Assembly (NCBI RefSeq): GCF_050589825.1
Contig: NZ_JBNGOZ010000022.1
Coordinates: forward strand, 16,956-80,955
From: Carboxylicivirga longa
GTDB lineage: Bacteria > Bacteroidota > Bacteroidia > Bacteroidales > Marinilabiliaceae
Length of the DNA: 64,000 bases
Direction: 5' to 3'
This document shows, piece by piece, positions 36,770-44,284 of the stretch. The notes under the pieces are model-generated. The model did no database searches and was not told where the DNA came from. It saw nothing but the letters and a program-made list of their open reading frames with translations. The translations under genes and the position numbers were made by a program. The stretch's first letter is position 1, and each line of letters opens with the position of its first letter.

Positions 36770-37345
36770 TTATTTATTCAACCGTATGGCATCCCAACAG
36801 GCTTCGGCATACACCTGCACATCGAATTCTCCCGACAAAAGTGTGGTATTGCGCGACATACGCACCAACGCTGTTAAGGGACCATGAATCAGGGCAATTA
36901 AGCCCGCAATGGGAATGGCCTTGACAATGCCTTCCTTTTGGGCCTGCTCTAATAAAGTATAAACCGGACCCAACAGGCGCTCAGCGTCCGACCTTTGGTT
37001 ATCGACCACAAAGGCATACTGGTTGATGAAGTCGGGCACTCGCTTATCGTCAATATAAGCCACCAAAACCTCCCGCCATATTCTGATAAAATTGTCTTTA
37101 AACGATTCTTGCTCCGTATAGCGGGCCTGCACTAACTGATTTATCTCTCCGGTAATCATTTCATATACCGAAGCCAGCATCTCCTCCTTATTTTTGAAAT
37201 GCACGTAAATTGTTCCGGCAGCAATGTTTGCTTTTTCCGCAATCATCTTCATGCTGATGCCATGCAACCCATACTGCGTTACCAGCGTGAGGGCTGCGTC
37301 AAGTATGGCAGCTCTTTTATCTTTTACTTTACCTCTAACCTGCAT
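36770..37345 (-). CDS. TetR/AcrR-family transcriptional repressor
   Basis: 191 residues. N-terminal helix-turn-helix KRAAILDAALTLVTQYGLHGISMKMIAEKANIAAGTIYVHFKNKEEML (residues ~9-56) is a textbook TetR_N domain. The remainder is the ligand-binding and dimer domain. It is the first gene of the tetR-tolC-hlyD-permease operon and probably represses it through the two palindromes that bracket the promoter. The inducing ligand is unknown. 106 bases separate its stop from the tolC start. Confidence 0.92.
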   Translation of the reverse strand: MQVRGKVKDKRAAILDAALTLVTQYGLHGISMKMIAEKANIAAGTIYVHFKNKEEMLASVYEMITGEINQLVQARYTEQESFKDNFIRIWREVLVAYIDDKRVPDFINQYAFVVDNQRSDAERLLGPVYTLLEQAQKEGIVKAIPIAGLIALIHGPLTALVRMSRNTTLLSGEFDVQVYAEACWDAIRLNK

Positions 37346-37372
37346 GTCGTTTTATTTAAACTTCCACTAATG

Positions 37373-37386
37373 AATGAACGTTCATT
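37373..37386. promoter_or_regulatory. Operator 1, perfect palindrome AATGAACGTTCATT
   Basis: Perfect 14-base palindrome, extending to a near-palindrome over 37368-37391, downstream of the -7 box where it would block transcription initiation. Confidence 0.7.
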
Positions 37387-37393
37387 TATTATG

Positions 37394-37401
37394 CAAATAT
37401 A
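37394..37401 (-). promoter_or_regulatory. -7 box of the efflux operon
   Basis: The reverse strand reads TATATTTGC, matching TAnnTTTG, 49 bases before the TetR-family start and exactly between the two operator palindromes. Confidence 0.6.
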
Positions 37402-37417
37402 GTAGATTGTTTTAATG

Positions 37418-37431
37418 AATGAACATTCATT
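37418..37431. promoter_or_regulatory. Operator 2, imperfect palindrome AATGAACATTCATT
   Basis: Same half-sites as operator 1 with one mismatch at the centre. Its centre is 45 bases from that of operator 1, overlapping the -33 region of the same promoter. Confidence 0.65.
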
Positions 37432-37515
37432 TATTTAAAAATGGTTAATTATCAGATATTGAAGTAAACTACCACTGCTAATCATCAACAATACTTGTAT
37501 CTAAGTAATTATTAA

Positions 37516-37830
37516 GTATCCTTCTTTGATACTCACAGCTGCACCCCCGAAGGCGATAAGCTTAAGAAGCTAAGCGGACTGGGCAAAAGCGTCATCAGCT
37601 ATTGGAAAATTGACCGCCTGAGCACTTTTGTGAACCTGGATGAGGAGAAATACCCCAGGTTGATGCAACTATTTACAGAGGCAGGCATGAAAGACCTGGC
37701 GCAATTAAAAAACAAAACCTTCGATATTGAAAGTATTCAGACGTCGAACCTTGATAAGCTAAAACAATACCTCGATAACAGCCGAACCTACAAAGCCGCT
37801 AAGGAAGAGGAGTTCACCATTCGTGTTTGA
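37516..37830 (+). pseudogene. 5'-truncated gene fragment of unknown function
   Basis: An open frame of 104 codons plus stop, without an upstream start codon: it begins after a TAA at 37513 and reads SFFDTHSCTPEGDKLKKLSGLGKSV..., ending EEEFTIRV. The internal ATG at 37630 yields only 66 residues and cuts into a region that already looks like protein (LGKSVISYWKIDRLSTFVNLDEEKYPRLMQLF). Charged and helical throughout. I do not recognise the family. Best read as the C-terminus of a gene whose 5' part was lost. Confidence 0.5.
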
Positions 37831-37859
37831 TGGCTAACTCTTCTGGGTCAAACACTCGC

Positions 37860-38135
37860 TCGTATACGTTGCTTACTCCCTTTTGTATGATTTGCAGAAA
37901 GTCGTCTCCTTTTTTTATAAAACGGCCTGGCTTTGAAAGAGATTTTTCTGGCTCTTAGCCGGAATGCGCTCTCATTTTGCCAGAAGTGGCCCACATTTGT
38001 TTTACAATCATCTTCGAATTTCACAGATAGGTGACAGATTTTCGGAGAAAATTCTAACCAAAAGCTAAACGCAGGTCTGAATTTTATCAGCGATTGAGCA
38101 AAAAAGGCAGGTAAATGCATCAACAACGGAAAAAA
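37860..38135. mobile_element. Possible IS21-like end remnant
   Basis: The stretch around 37975-38050 carries GAAGTGGCCCACATTTG and AGATAGGTGACAGATTTTCGG. This pattern recalls the GTGGCCCA-type repeats at IS21-family ends and intergenic parts. No transposase or IstB reading frame remains, and the 92-codon reverse frame here is probably not a gene. A guess from resemblance only. Confidence 0.3.
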
Positions 38136-38149
38136 TGAAAGGCCAACAG

Positions 38150-38253
38150 TATCGGGATTAACACTTGCTCTAGCACCATAATAGCCTCATTCACTTGGGC
38201 TTGTTCTTCTTCGGTAAAGTTAAATTCAAGTCTGTTATCTTGCTTGGAATTAG
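38150..38253 (-). pseudogene. Fragment of a small Bacteroidota hypothetical protein
   Basis: The reverse strand reads SKQDNRLEFNFTEEEQAQVNEAIMVLEQVLIPIL, then loses similarity and stops. The pattern RLEFxxTxEExxQVxxAxxxLxxxLxPxL is familiar from ~120-residue Bacteroidota proteins of unknown function. Two stop codons lie directly upstream and no start codon is present, so it is a remnant. Confidence 0.4.
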
Positions 38254-38294
38254 GTTATTATGATTAAATGAATTGATTAGCAAGACGAGTATAG

Positions 38295-38323
38295 GAAAAG
38301 TCACTCCGATTTTTCCGGAGTGA
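38295..38323 (-). terminator. Hairpin after the HlyD fragment
   Basis: TCACTCCG (38301-38308) pairs with CGGAGTGA (38316-38323). On the reverse strand it is followed by CTTTTCC, eight bases past the fragment's stop codon. Confidence 0.55.
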
Positions 38324-38330
38324 ATAAAAA

Positions 38331-38477
38331 CTATTTCACATGCTCTTCCAAAATCGCTCTTAGTGGATAAATCATTCGTTGGGCCAGGGTCAGATCTTCG
38401 GTAATAATTTCGGCAACGCCCTGCATATTCTGCTTAAAGGGCAGTAGCTTGCCAACGTTCGAACCTGTTTGAACACT
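38331..38477 (-). pseudogene. C-terminal fragment of a HlyD-family secretion protein
   Basis: The reverse strand encodes VQTGSNVGKLLPFKQNMQGVAEIITEDLTLAQRMIYPLRAILEEHVK and a stop at 38331. The segment LPFKQNMQGxAEIITED is typical of the end of HlyD-type adaptors of bacteriocin exporters in Bacteroidota. Upstream the frame is closed by a TGA and the rest of the gene is missing. It keeps its own terminator, which supports decay in place. Confidence 0.6.
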
Positions 38478-38520
38478 TCAAAACATCCATTAATAAAGTT
38501 ACAGCTTCATTTATTTTCAT

Positions 38521-39771
38521 TTAGTGCGCCTTAACTAACTCCATACCAGCTAATATCTTTTGCCATTGCCAATCACTATCAATCTTCATCTCAACATAAT
38601 CATCTCTCATCAGAACTTTAGCTTTTTTATTGCCCTCAATCAGTAAAACACCTCCTCCTGGCTTAACAACTATTTTGCCCCATTGGTCAGTCAACTCCAT
38701 AAAAGGAAAGAATATACCGAAATCGGGAATATTAAACATGTGATTGGGACTAAAGCCAAACTGCCTGTTTGACGACAGCGGTACAATGTACGACGGCGTA
38801 TTTGCAAAAACAGTTTTAACCGAATCGTTAAAATGTTGTATTTGTTGCTGCCTTAATAGTTCCTGGTTATAATAATGAGTAAAAACCGAATCACTGCAGA
38901 CATCTATCGTTAATCGGTTATCAGCACAAATAGCCTCTTTAAGCATGATAGCCATGTTGCTGTCTGAATTTAAACAGAGCTTCCACCCATGAACATAGCT
39001 ATCGAGTAACAACGCATAAATCAAACCGGTTACGTATCCAAATCGACGATGTATCGATTTTGCTTCAAGCAATGCATCACTCTTTTCACGTATATAGGCC
39101 ATACTGTTTGATTTAGAAGTATAAACAGCCTTAACTGCAGTATATTCAGCTAGTCCTTCTGTTAATTCAAAAGCAGCTTCATCATCGGCATAATCACTAT
39201 ATAGGTTCATTCGTTGTAAGCGACAAGCCAGAGCCCGACTTAATAACGAATCACGCTGATCATTTGTGCTTGCCAGGGCATTTGCCAGATAATGGCATTC
39301 TGTTTTTAATAACGCACAAGCTTCCGGTTCGTCCAAATGATTATTGTTGCATCCCTTGGTTTGAAAAATGGAATCCTGAATGCTATGGAACGACTCATGC
39401 AACACCAGCAGCAAAGCTCTTTCAAAATCATCCGGCACAGGCAATGCTACCAAAGCGGCGGGTACGCCATTCAGTATAATGTTAGTATTTGCAATAATAA
39501 TACTATCGTGCAGCACACCTTGATACAGGCTTCCAAACACGTAGTCGTAAGACGAATCGACCTGCCAGGTACTATAAGTTGCTCGCGTTTGTCGATTGAC
39601 GTACACAACATACTCGCCCAAAGGATGCTGCCATATATTGTATAATGCTGTTTGATTACTTTCAATCCAGTTACTGATTTGATACACTCGCTCTATGGAT
39701 TGCTGAGCCCATAGCTGACTACTCAACAAAACAAGTGATAAGGAGAAGAAGTAGTTTTTATACTTTGGCAT
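38521..39771 (-). CDS. Secreted putative zinc metallopeptidase (HExxH)
   Basis: I start at the ATG at 39771, where a signal peptide begins (MPKYKNYFFSLSLVLLSSQLWAQ); an upstream in-frame start at 39822 adds 17 residues before it. 416 residues. HESFH at 125-129 (LVLHESFHSIQ) followed ~80 residues later by EGLAEY (205-210) fits a gluzincin zinc site: His, Glu, His and a distal Glu. Many cysteines (KGCNNN, EACALLKTEC) could form disulfides. The C-terminal ~100 residues are beta-rich. No named family recognised. It neighbours a second protease-like secreted protein on the same strand in an accessory patch with IS remnants. Confidence 0.6.
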   Translation of the reverse strand: MPKYKNYFFSLSLVLLSSQLWAQQSIERVYQISNWIESNQTALYNIWQHPLGEYVVYVNRQTRATYSTWQVDSSYDYVFGSLYQGVLHDSIIIANTNIILNGVPAALVALPVPDDFERALLLVLHESFHSIQDSIFQTKGCNNNHLDEPEACALLKTECHYLANALASTNDQRDSLLSRALACRLQRMNLYSDYADDEAAFELTEGLAEYTAVKAVYTSKSNSMAYIREKSDALLEAKSIHRRFGYVTGLIYALLLDSYVHGWKLCLNSDSNMAIMLKEAICADNRLTIDVCSDSVFTHYYNQELLRQQQIQHFNDSVKTVFANTPSYIVPLSSNRQFGFSPNHMFNIPDFGIFFPFMELTDQWGKIVVKPGGGVLLIEGNKKAKVLMRDDYVEMKIDSDWQWQKILAGMELVKAH

Positions 39772-39859
39772 ATTGCTATTTAGTATGAAGTATGTACTAC
39801 CAATTACAATAATTGTCTTCAAACCAACTATTCAATGGTTAAAATATGAAATTCATTTT

Positions 39860-41074
39860 TTATTTTATAAAAAGAGATCTTCGCACCAGGTTAAACGTTT
39901 CCCGTCTCCTCCCATTGTTAATAGTGATTCTTATTTCATTATTTTTATTCAGTTCTTCATAAACTCTCTGATTTAGCTCACACCAATCCATATCTTGTCC
40001 TACTAAATATAATTCATTAATTTTCTCAACAATACTCCCCCGTTGGATTCCAATATCTTTGGCAATATCCCAAACAGCTGCAACAACAAACTTTTGCTCC
40101 AAATCAGGCATAATTACTATTCCAAAACTACCTTGATCGATGTATTCTTTATTGATTAATTTGGAATAAAAGTTTTTCTTGGGGAAATCAATAATAAAAT
40201 TATAATATTCAAGCATTCCCGCGCCTAGTGAACGACTATATGGGGCATCTGCGTGTTCAACAGCAATAACAGGATTCACTAGCATTTGCTCCGTATTCTG
40301 CTTCTTCAAACCTCCTCCAAAGAATTGTTTTTTAACCTTTCCTAAATGAAAACAATGAGTCTTAATTTTAATGATTGAATCCCTACTTAAAACACCGGAA
40401 CTAACAAAACCATTATTACCTTTTCCTATTACTTTCTGATCACTTTTAAAACTGCTTAAAGAACTAACTCCGATAGATAGATCTCCGTTAAATCCTAAAT
40501 CAAACAACATATCAGCTGAATAATTGTCGAAATTTCCTAGAATATATGGAACCCCTTGTATAAATTTCATTGGCTGCTTGTAATAACCGATAATTTCTTT
40601 AGATTTTAATTTCTTTCGCAGTTTAATCTCCCCATTAACAAAGCTCCATATACAGGTTTTCATCAAATTAGCACCAATAATTCCATCAATATTACAATCG
40701 ATAAATGATGCGCTTTCTTCAATATTAACCTTAACATTATCAAAGGATACTGAATTTATGGTAAAGTCAACAGTAGTAAAATATACTTCCCAATTTGCAA
40801 ACCCATCTGATACCGATGAAACTTCTGTTGCCTTTAAGCCTAAATCAGCCAACACTCTTTTTTTTATAAAGCAATTAGTGCTGCCAGTATCAAGGATAAA
40901 TCGAAATTTTTTTTGTGACCCATTAAGCCTTACATCAGTTAATATTATCTGACCCAGAATATCAATTTCAAAAGTTATTTTTATGTCATCTTTACTACAT
41001 ACCTTATGGTTACTTGCATCAACAACCGCGTACATGCACAAAACAAGCAATAAAATAGATAATATTCTTTTCAT
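39860..41074 (-). CDS. Secreted retropepsin-like aspartyl protease with C-terminal PDZ-like domain
   Basis: I start at the ATG at 41074 (MKRILSILLLVLCMYAVVDAS, a signal peptide); the frame also opens at 41119 inside the IS end. About 404 residues. First lobe: FRFILDTGSTNCFI, an intact aspartyl D-T-G motif, then IDGIIGANLM, the usual hydrophobic-hydrophobic-Gly of the flap region. Second lobe: ADMLFDLGFNGDL, where the second motif is DLG, so it may be impaired. The tail WDIAKDIGIQRGSIVEKINELYL resembles a PDZ domain, as in other Bacteroidota aspartyl proteases of this type. AT-rich relative to its neighbours, which suggests recent acquisition. Confidence 0.7.
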   Translation of the reverse strand: MKRILSILLLVLCMYAVVDASNHKVCSKDDIKITFEIDILGQIILTDVRLNGSQKKFRFILDTGSTNCFIKKRVLADLGLKATEVSSVSDGFANWEVYFTTVDFTINSVSFDNVKVNIEESASFIDCNIDGIIGANLMKTCIWSFVNGEIKLRKKLKSKEIIGYYKQPMKFIQGVPYILGNFDNYSADMLFDLGFNGDLSIGVSSLSSFKSDQKVIGKGNNGFVSSGVLSRDSIIKIKTHCFHLGKVKKQFFGGGLKKQNTEQMLVNPVIAVEHADAPYSRSLGAGMLEYYNFIIDFPKKNFYSKLINKEYIDQGSFGIVIMPDLEQKFVVAAVWDIAKDIGIQRGSIVEKINELYLVGQDMDWCELNQRVYEELNKNNEIRITINNGRRRETFNLVRRSLFIK

Positions 41075-41089
41075 GTAATAGGATTCATT

Positions 41090-41984
41090 GAAGTTGTTTA
41101 AAGTCCTAAAATAGAACAAATTAAATCATTTAACTAATTAGTAATCTGGTGATTAAATAGTATATTTAATAAATATTCATCAGGTGTTAAGTACTCAAAT
41201 TATAAAAAAACATAAGCCCATATTTAGCTTTTGGCAACTCATGGGACAATACTAAAGTTAAGCTCCACCAAGTTGTCAAAGCGATTAAATTTCGCCTTAA
41301 AACAGGCTGCCAGTGGCGTGAAATACCGATAAAGCAATTCTTTAGAGTAAAGTACAGCTGGATTAGCATTTATGCCCATTACCGCAAATGGTGTAAAGAT
41401 GGCAGCTGGGATAAGCTATGGCAAGTACTGCTCGAAAAATATAAATCATCACTAGATATGTCATCGGTTCAGCTAGATGGAACACACACACCAGCCAAAC
41501 GTGGCGGTGAAGCAGTTGCTTATCAGGGAAGAAAAAAGTGCAAGACAAGTAATATGCTTATTCTCTCCGACAGTAGGGGTATTCCAATTGCCTGTAGGGA
41601 CCCAGTCGCTGGAAACCATAATGATGCTTTTGAACTCACTAAAAACTTTGATGGCATGGTGACATCATTACAATAGTCAACTATAAGTGTTGAAGGACTT
41701 TTCCTGAATGCTGATGCTGGTTTTGATACAGTATCATTTAGAAATTGTCTTTTCAAACACGATATCTTTGACAATATTGATAACAATAAACGTAATGGCA
41801 AGAATGACGTTTCATTCTTGGATGAAGTGCTTTATAAAGAACGTTTTGTCATAGAAAGAACCAATGCTTGGGTCGATGCTTTCAAGGCAATTCTTGTGCG
41901 CTTTGAAACCAAAAGTTCCCATACGAAAGCACTAAATTTCATTGCTTTTTGCATTATTCTTCTTAGACAACTTTAAACAACTTC
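41090..41984 (+). mobile_element. Complete IS5-superfamily insertion sequence, inactive
   Basis: 895 bases bounded by perfect 15-bp inverted repeats, GAAGTTGTTTAAAGT (41090-41104) and its complement (41970-41984). It contains a single transposase frame whose stop lies inside the right repeat. The left end is 16 bases from the start codon of the aspartyl protease gene. I could not identify a clear target-site duplication. Confidence 0.8.
41206..41976 (+). pseudogene. IS5-type DDE transposase, inactivated
   Basis: A continuous frame with one nonsense codon, TAG at 41674-41676, and no clear initiator at its start (it opens ...KNISPYLAFGNSWDNTKV after a TAA). N-terminal part: FRLKTGCQWREIPIKQFF, the insertion-element DUF4096-like domain. 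Catalytic core: Asp in VQLDGTHTP, Asp in FLNADAGFD and Glu in FVIERTNAWVDAFK complete a DDE triad across the nonsense codon. Without readthrough it would give about 157 residues, so the element is probably dead unless served in trans. Confidence 0.8.
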
Positions 41985-42171
41985 ATACTAAGCTACCTTA
42001 AATTACATCAATAAAGGCATAAAATAATTACATTCCGTTCAATTCATAATCGATCTAAACAATAATTAAACTTACACTAACAAAATTCGTCCACCAATAA
42101 AACGCAAGCCTTTATCAAAGATTAGTTAGGAATGACGCATTCATTATTATTTTAGTACAAAACACACACCC

Positions 42172-44052
42172 ATGACACTAAACCTACGAAAGAAACTGGC
42201 TGGCTTTACTATCATCACCATTGGAGCCGTTTTCAGCATTTTCCTGATTATCGCTATGCTGTATATTAAAGATTCATTTCTGAGTGCCAACAAACAACTC
42301 CTACAGGAGGAGACACAAAAGGCCGCCCAGGAAATTAATAAAGAACTATCAACACAGATGGGCATTGCCCGGGCGCTTGCCCGTAGCTTTGAAGCTACCT
42401 ACCACAATAAATGGGAAACCATGGCACCCTTATTTAATCAATCGATGCAGCAGGTGATCGTCAAAGACAGCAGTTACCTGGCCATCTGGAACTGTTTTCA
42501 GTATTCGGCCATCGACCCCGACTGGGGTGCACAGCCCGGCCGCTTAACCGCCAGCTGGTCGAGAGAAGAAGGGATTTTAAAATACAAAGAAATAGTGCGC
42601 GATGTGGATGGCATACAGCCCTCTCCCTACTACGATATAATTAAAAAACAAGAAGAAACACTCGTGGAACCCTACTGGTACTATTTTGGCGAGTCAAACC
42701 AACAAAAAGTGTTGGAGACATCTATTATAGTACCCATGGTTGATCAGGGCCAATCCATTGGCGTGGTGGGTATCGATATGGCGCTGGATGCATTTCCGGC
42801 CTACGTAGCCAATGTAAAACCCTTTGACTCATCGGATGCCTACCTTCTCTCAGCCCAAGGCATTGTGGTTGGAAACAGCGATAGACAAAAGCTCGGCAAA
42901 GACCTCGGTGAATATTACGGCACCATCGACCTAAAAAGGCTGCTAAAGCCTAACACCGAACAGTCACAAATAATTGAACAGGATATTAATGGCGAGAACA
43001 TGCTTTTCACCCTCGCTCCCATCTACAGTGGTAATAGTAAAACGCCCTGGTATATTCTCATTAAAACGCCTAAAAGCATTTTATCAGCCCAAGCCAACTG
43101 GATTGTGAGTGTTTTAGCGGTTATTGGTATCCTGGCCATCATCATCATTGCCTTTTTGGTTTATCTGGTAATGGGTAAGATCACCCACCCCATTGTTCAA
43201 GCCTCCAACATAACAGCACATATATCATCGGGTAAGCTCAACACGAACCTTCATTACCAAAGAGAAAGCGATGAGCTAAACATACTCAATAACTCACTGC
43301 TTGATATGCAGGAGAAGCTGGCCGCTGTGGTAACCACCATACGCGAAAATGCACGTCAGATACAGGCAGCCTCCATACATCTGGAAAACGAATCGAGTAC
43401 CTTGTCCCATGCCACAACAACTATGGCAGCCTCTTCAGAAGAGGTATCATCGGCCATTGAGGAGATGTCGGCTAACATTGAACAAAATGCCGAAAATGCG
43501 CACCAAACAGCCTCACTGTCACACGCAGCACTGAACAGTGTAAAAAACAGTAATACTTCAACACAGCGCATGCGCGAGGCGATGGGCGCGGTGGCAGAGC
43601 GCATATCCATTATACAGGATATTGCGGCTCAAACCAATATACTATCGCTCAATGCTGCCGTTGAAGCAGCCCGTGCCGGTGAAGCAGGACGCGGCTTTTC
43701 AGTGGTAGCATCAGAGGTGAAAAAACTGGCCGAACGCAGCCAAACAGCGGCTAAAGATATTGAGAAATTATCACGACGGGCACTGATGATCTCAGAACGA
43801 GCCGGCAACGATATGAATGAGCTGGTGCCCGAGATTGAGAAAACATCGAGCCTGATTGACGAGATAACGGCCGCCAGCATGGAGCAAAATAGTGGAATAC
43901 AGCAGATAGCAGGTGCCCTTCAGCAACTTAACAGCGGCACTCAGCAAAATGCCTCGCTGGCTGACACGCTGGCCCATAGTGCCGAGGAACTCAATACCTT
44001 TGCCAATGAGCTGCAACGGCAGGTAGCCTATTTTACCATTAAGGAAAATTAG
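42172..44052 (+). CDS. Methyl-accepting chemotaxis protein with dCache sensor
   Basis: 626 residues. TM1 at ~10-30, a periplasmic double-Cache sensor (~35-300; IWNCFQYSAIDPDWG, VEPYWYYFGESN, VVGIDMALDAFPAYV, DAYLLSAQGIVVGNSD), TM2 at ~302-328, a HAMP region, and the cytoplasmic signalling domain to the C-terminus. The hairpin tip reads IAAQTNILSLNAAVEAARAGEAGRGFSVVASEVKKLAERS, where CheA and CheW bind. No C-terminal CheR-docking pentapeptide. It senses a small molecule, probably an amino or organic acid as is usual for dCache_1, and feeds the chemotaxis array. No che or flagellar genes are near. Confidence 0.93.
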   Translation: MTLNLRKKLAGFTIITIGAVFSIFLIIAMLYIKDSFLSANKQLLQEETQKAAQEINKELSTQMGIARALARSFEATYHNKWETMAPLFNQSMQQVIVKDSSYLAIWNCFQYSAIDPDWGAQPGRLTASWSREEGILKYKEIVRDVDGIQPSPYYDIIKKQEETLVEPYWYYFGESNQQKVLETSIIVPMVDQGQSIGVVGIDMALDAFPAYVANVKPFDSSDAYLLSAQGIVVGNSDRQKLGKDLGEYYGTIDLKRLLKPNTEQSQIIEQDINGENMLFTLAPIYSGNSKTPWYILIKTPKSILSAQANWIVSVLAVIGILAIIIIAFLVYLVMGKITHPIVQASNITAHISSGKLNTNLHYQRESDELNILNNSLLDMQEKLAAVVTTIRENARQIQAASIHLENESSTLSHATTTMAASSEEVSSAIEEMSANIEQNAENAHQTASLSHAALNSVKNSNTSTQRMREAMGAVAERISIIQDIAAQTNILSLNAAVEAARAGEAGRGFSVVASEVKKLAERSQTAAKDIEKLSRRALMISERAGNDMNELVPEIEKTSSLIDEITAASMEQNSGIQQIAGALQQLNSGTQQNASLADTLAHSAEELNTFANELQRQVAYFTIKEN

Positions 44053-44085
44053 TATACAAAAAAGTGCTTATCCAAAAGTATCACG

Positions 44086-44190
44086 AGTGCTCGCAAAGGG
44101 CGCAAATAATAAAAGACGCAAAGTTTTGAAAGGTAACATTCTTCACTTTGCGTCCTTTGCTAAATTCCTAGCGCTCTTAGCGTGAGACTT
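44086..44190. repeat. CGCAAAG-type imperfect palindrome
   Basis: The arms GCTCGCAAAGGGCGCAAA and GACGCAAAGT on the left face ACTTTGCGTC and GCTCTTAGCGTGAG on the right. The 10-bp GACGCAAAGT/ACTTTGCGTC stem (about 44113 and 44148) is exact. Similar CTTTGCGTCCTTTGC repeats are scattered in many Bacteroidota genomes. It lies between convergent genes and may act as a terminator. Confidence 0.55.
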
Positions 44191-44284
44191 TATTTTTGAT
44201 CACCATCTTTCAGTATAATAAAAAGACTATCTTAAAGTTACTTGATAGTGAACAGTTTTTCCCTTCCGAAACGGCTACATAATG

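Noticed and set aside
37848..38126. 92-codon reverse frame in the decayed patch
   Set aside because: Rich in Lys, Arg and Phe without a fold-like pattern. It spans what looks like an IS end and has no recognisable homology.
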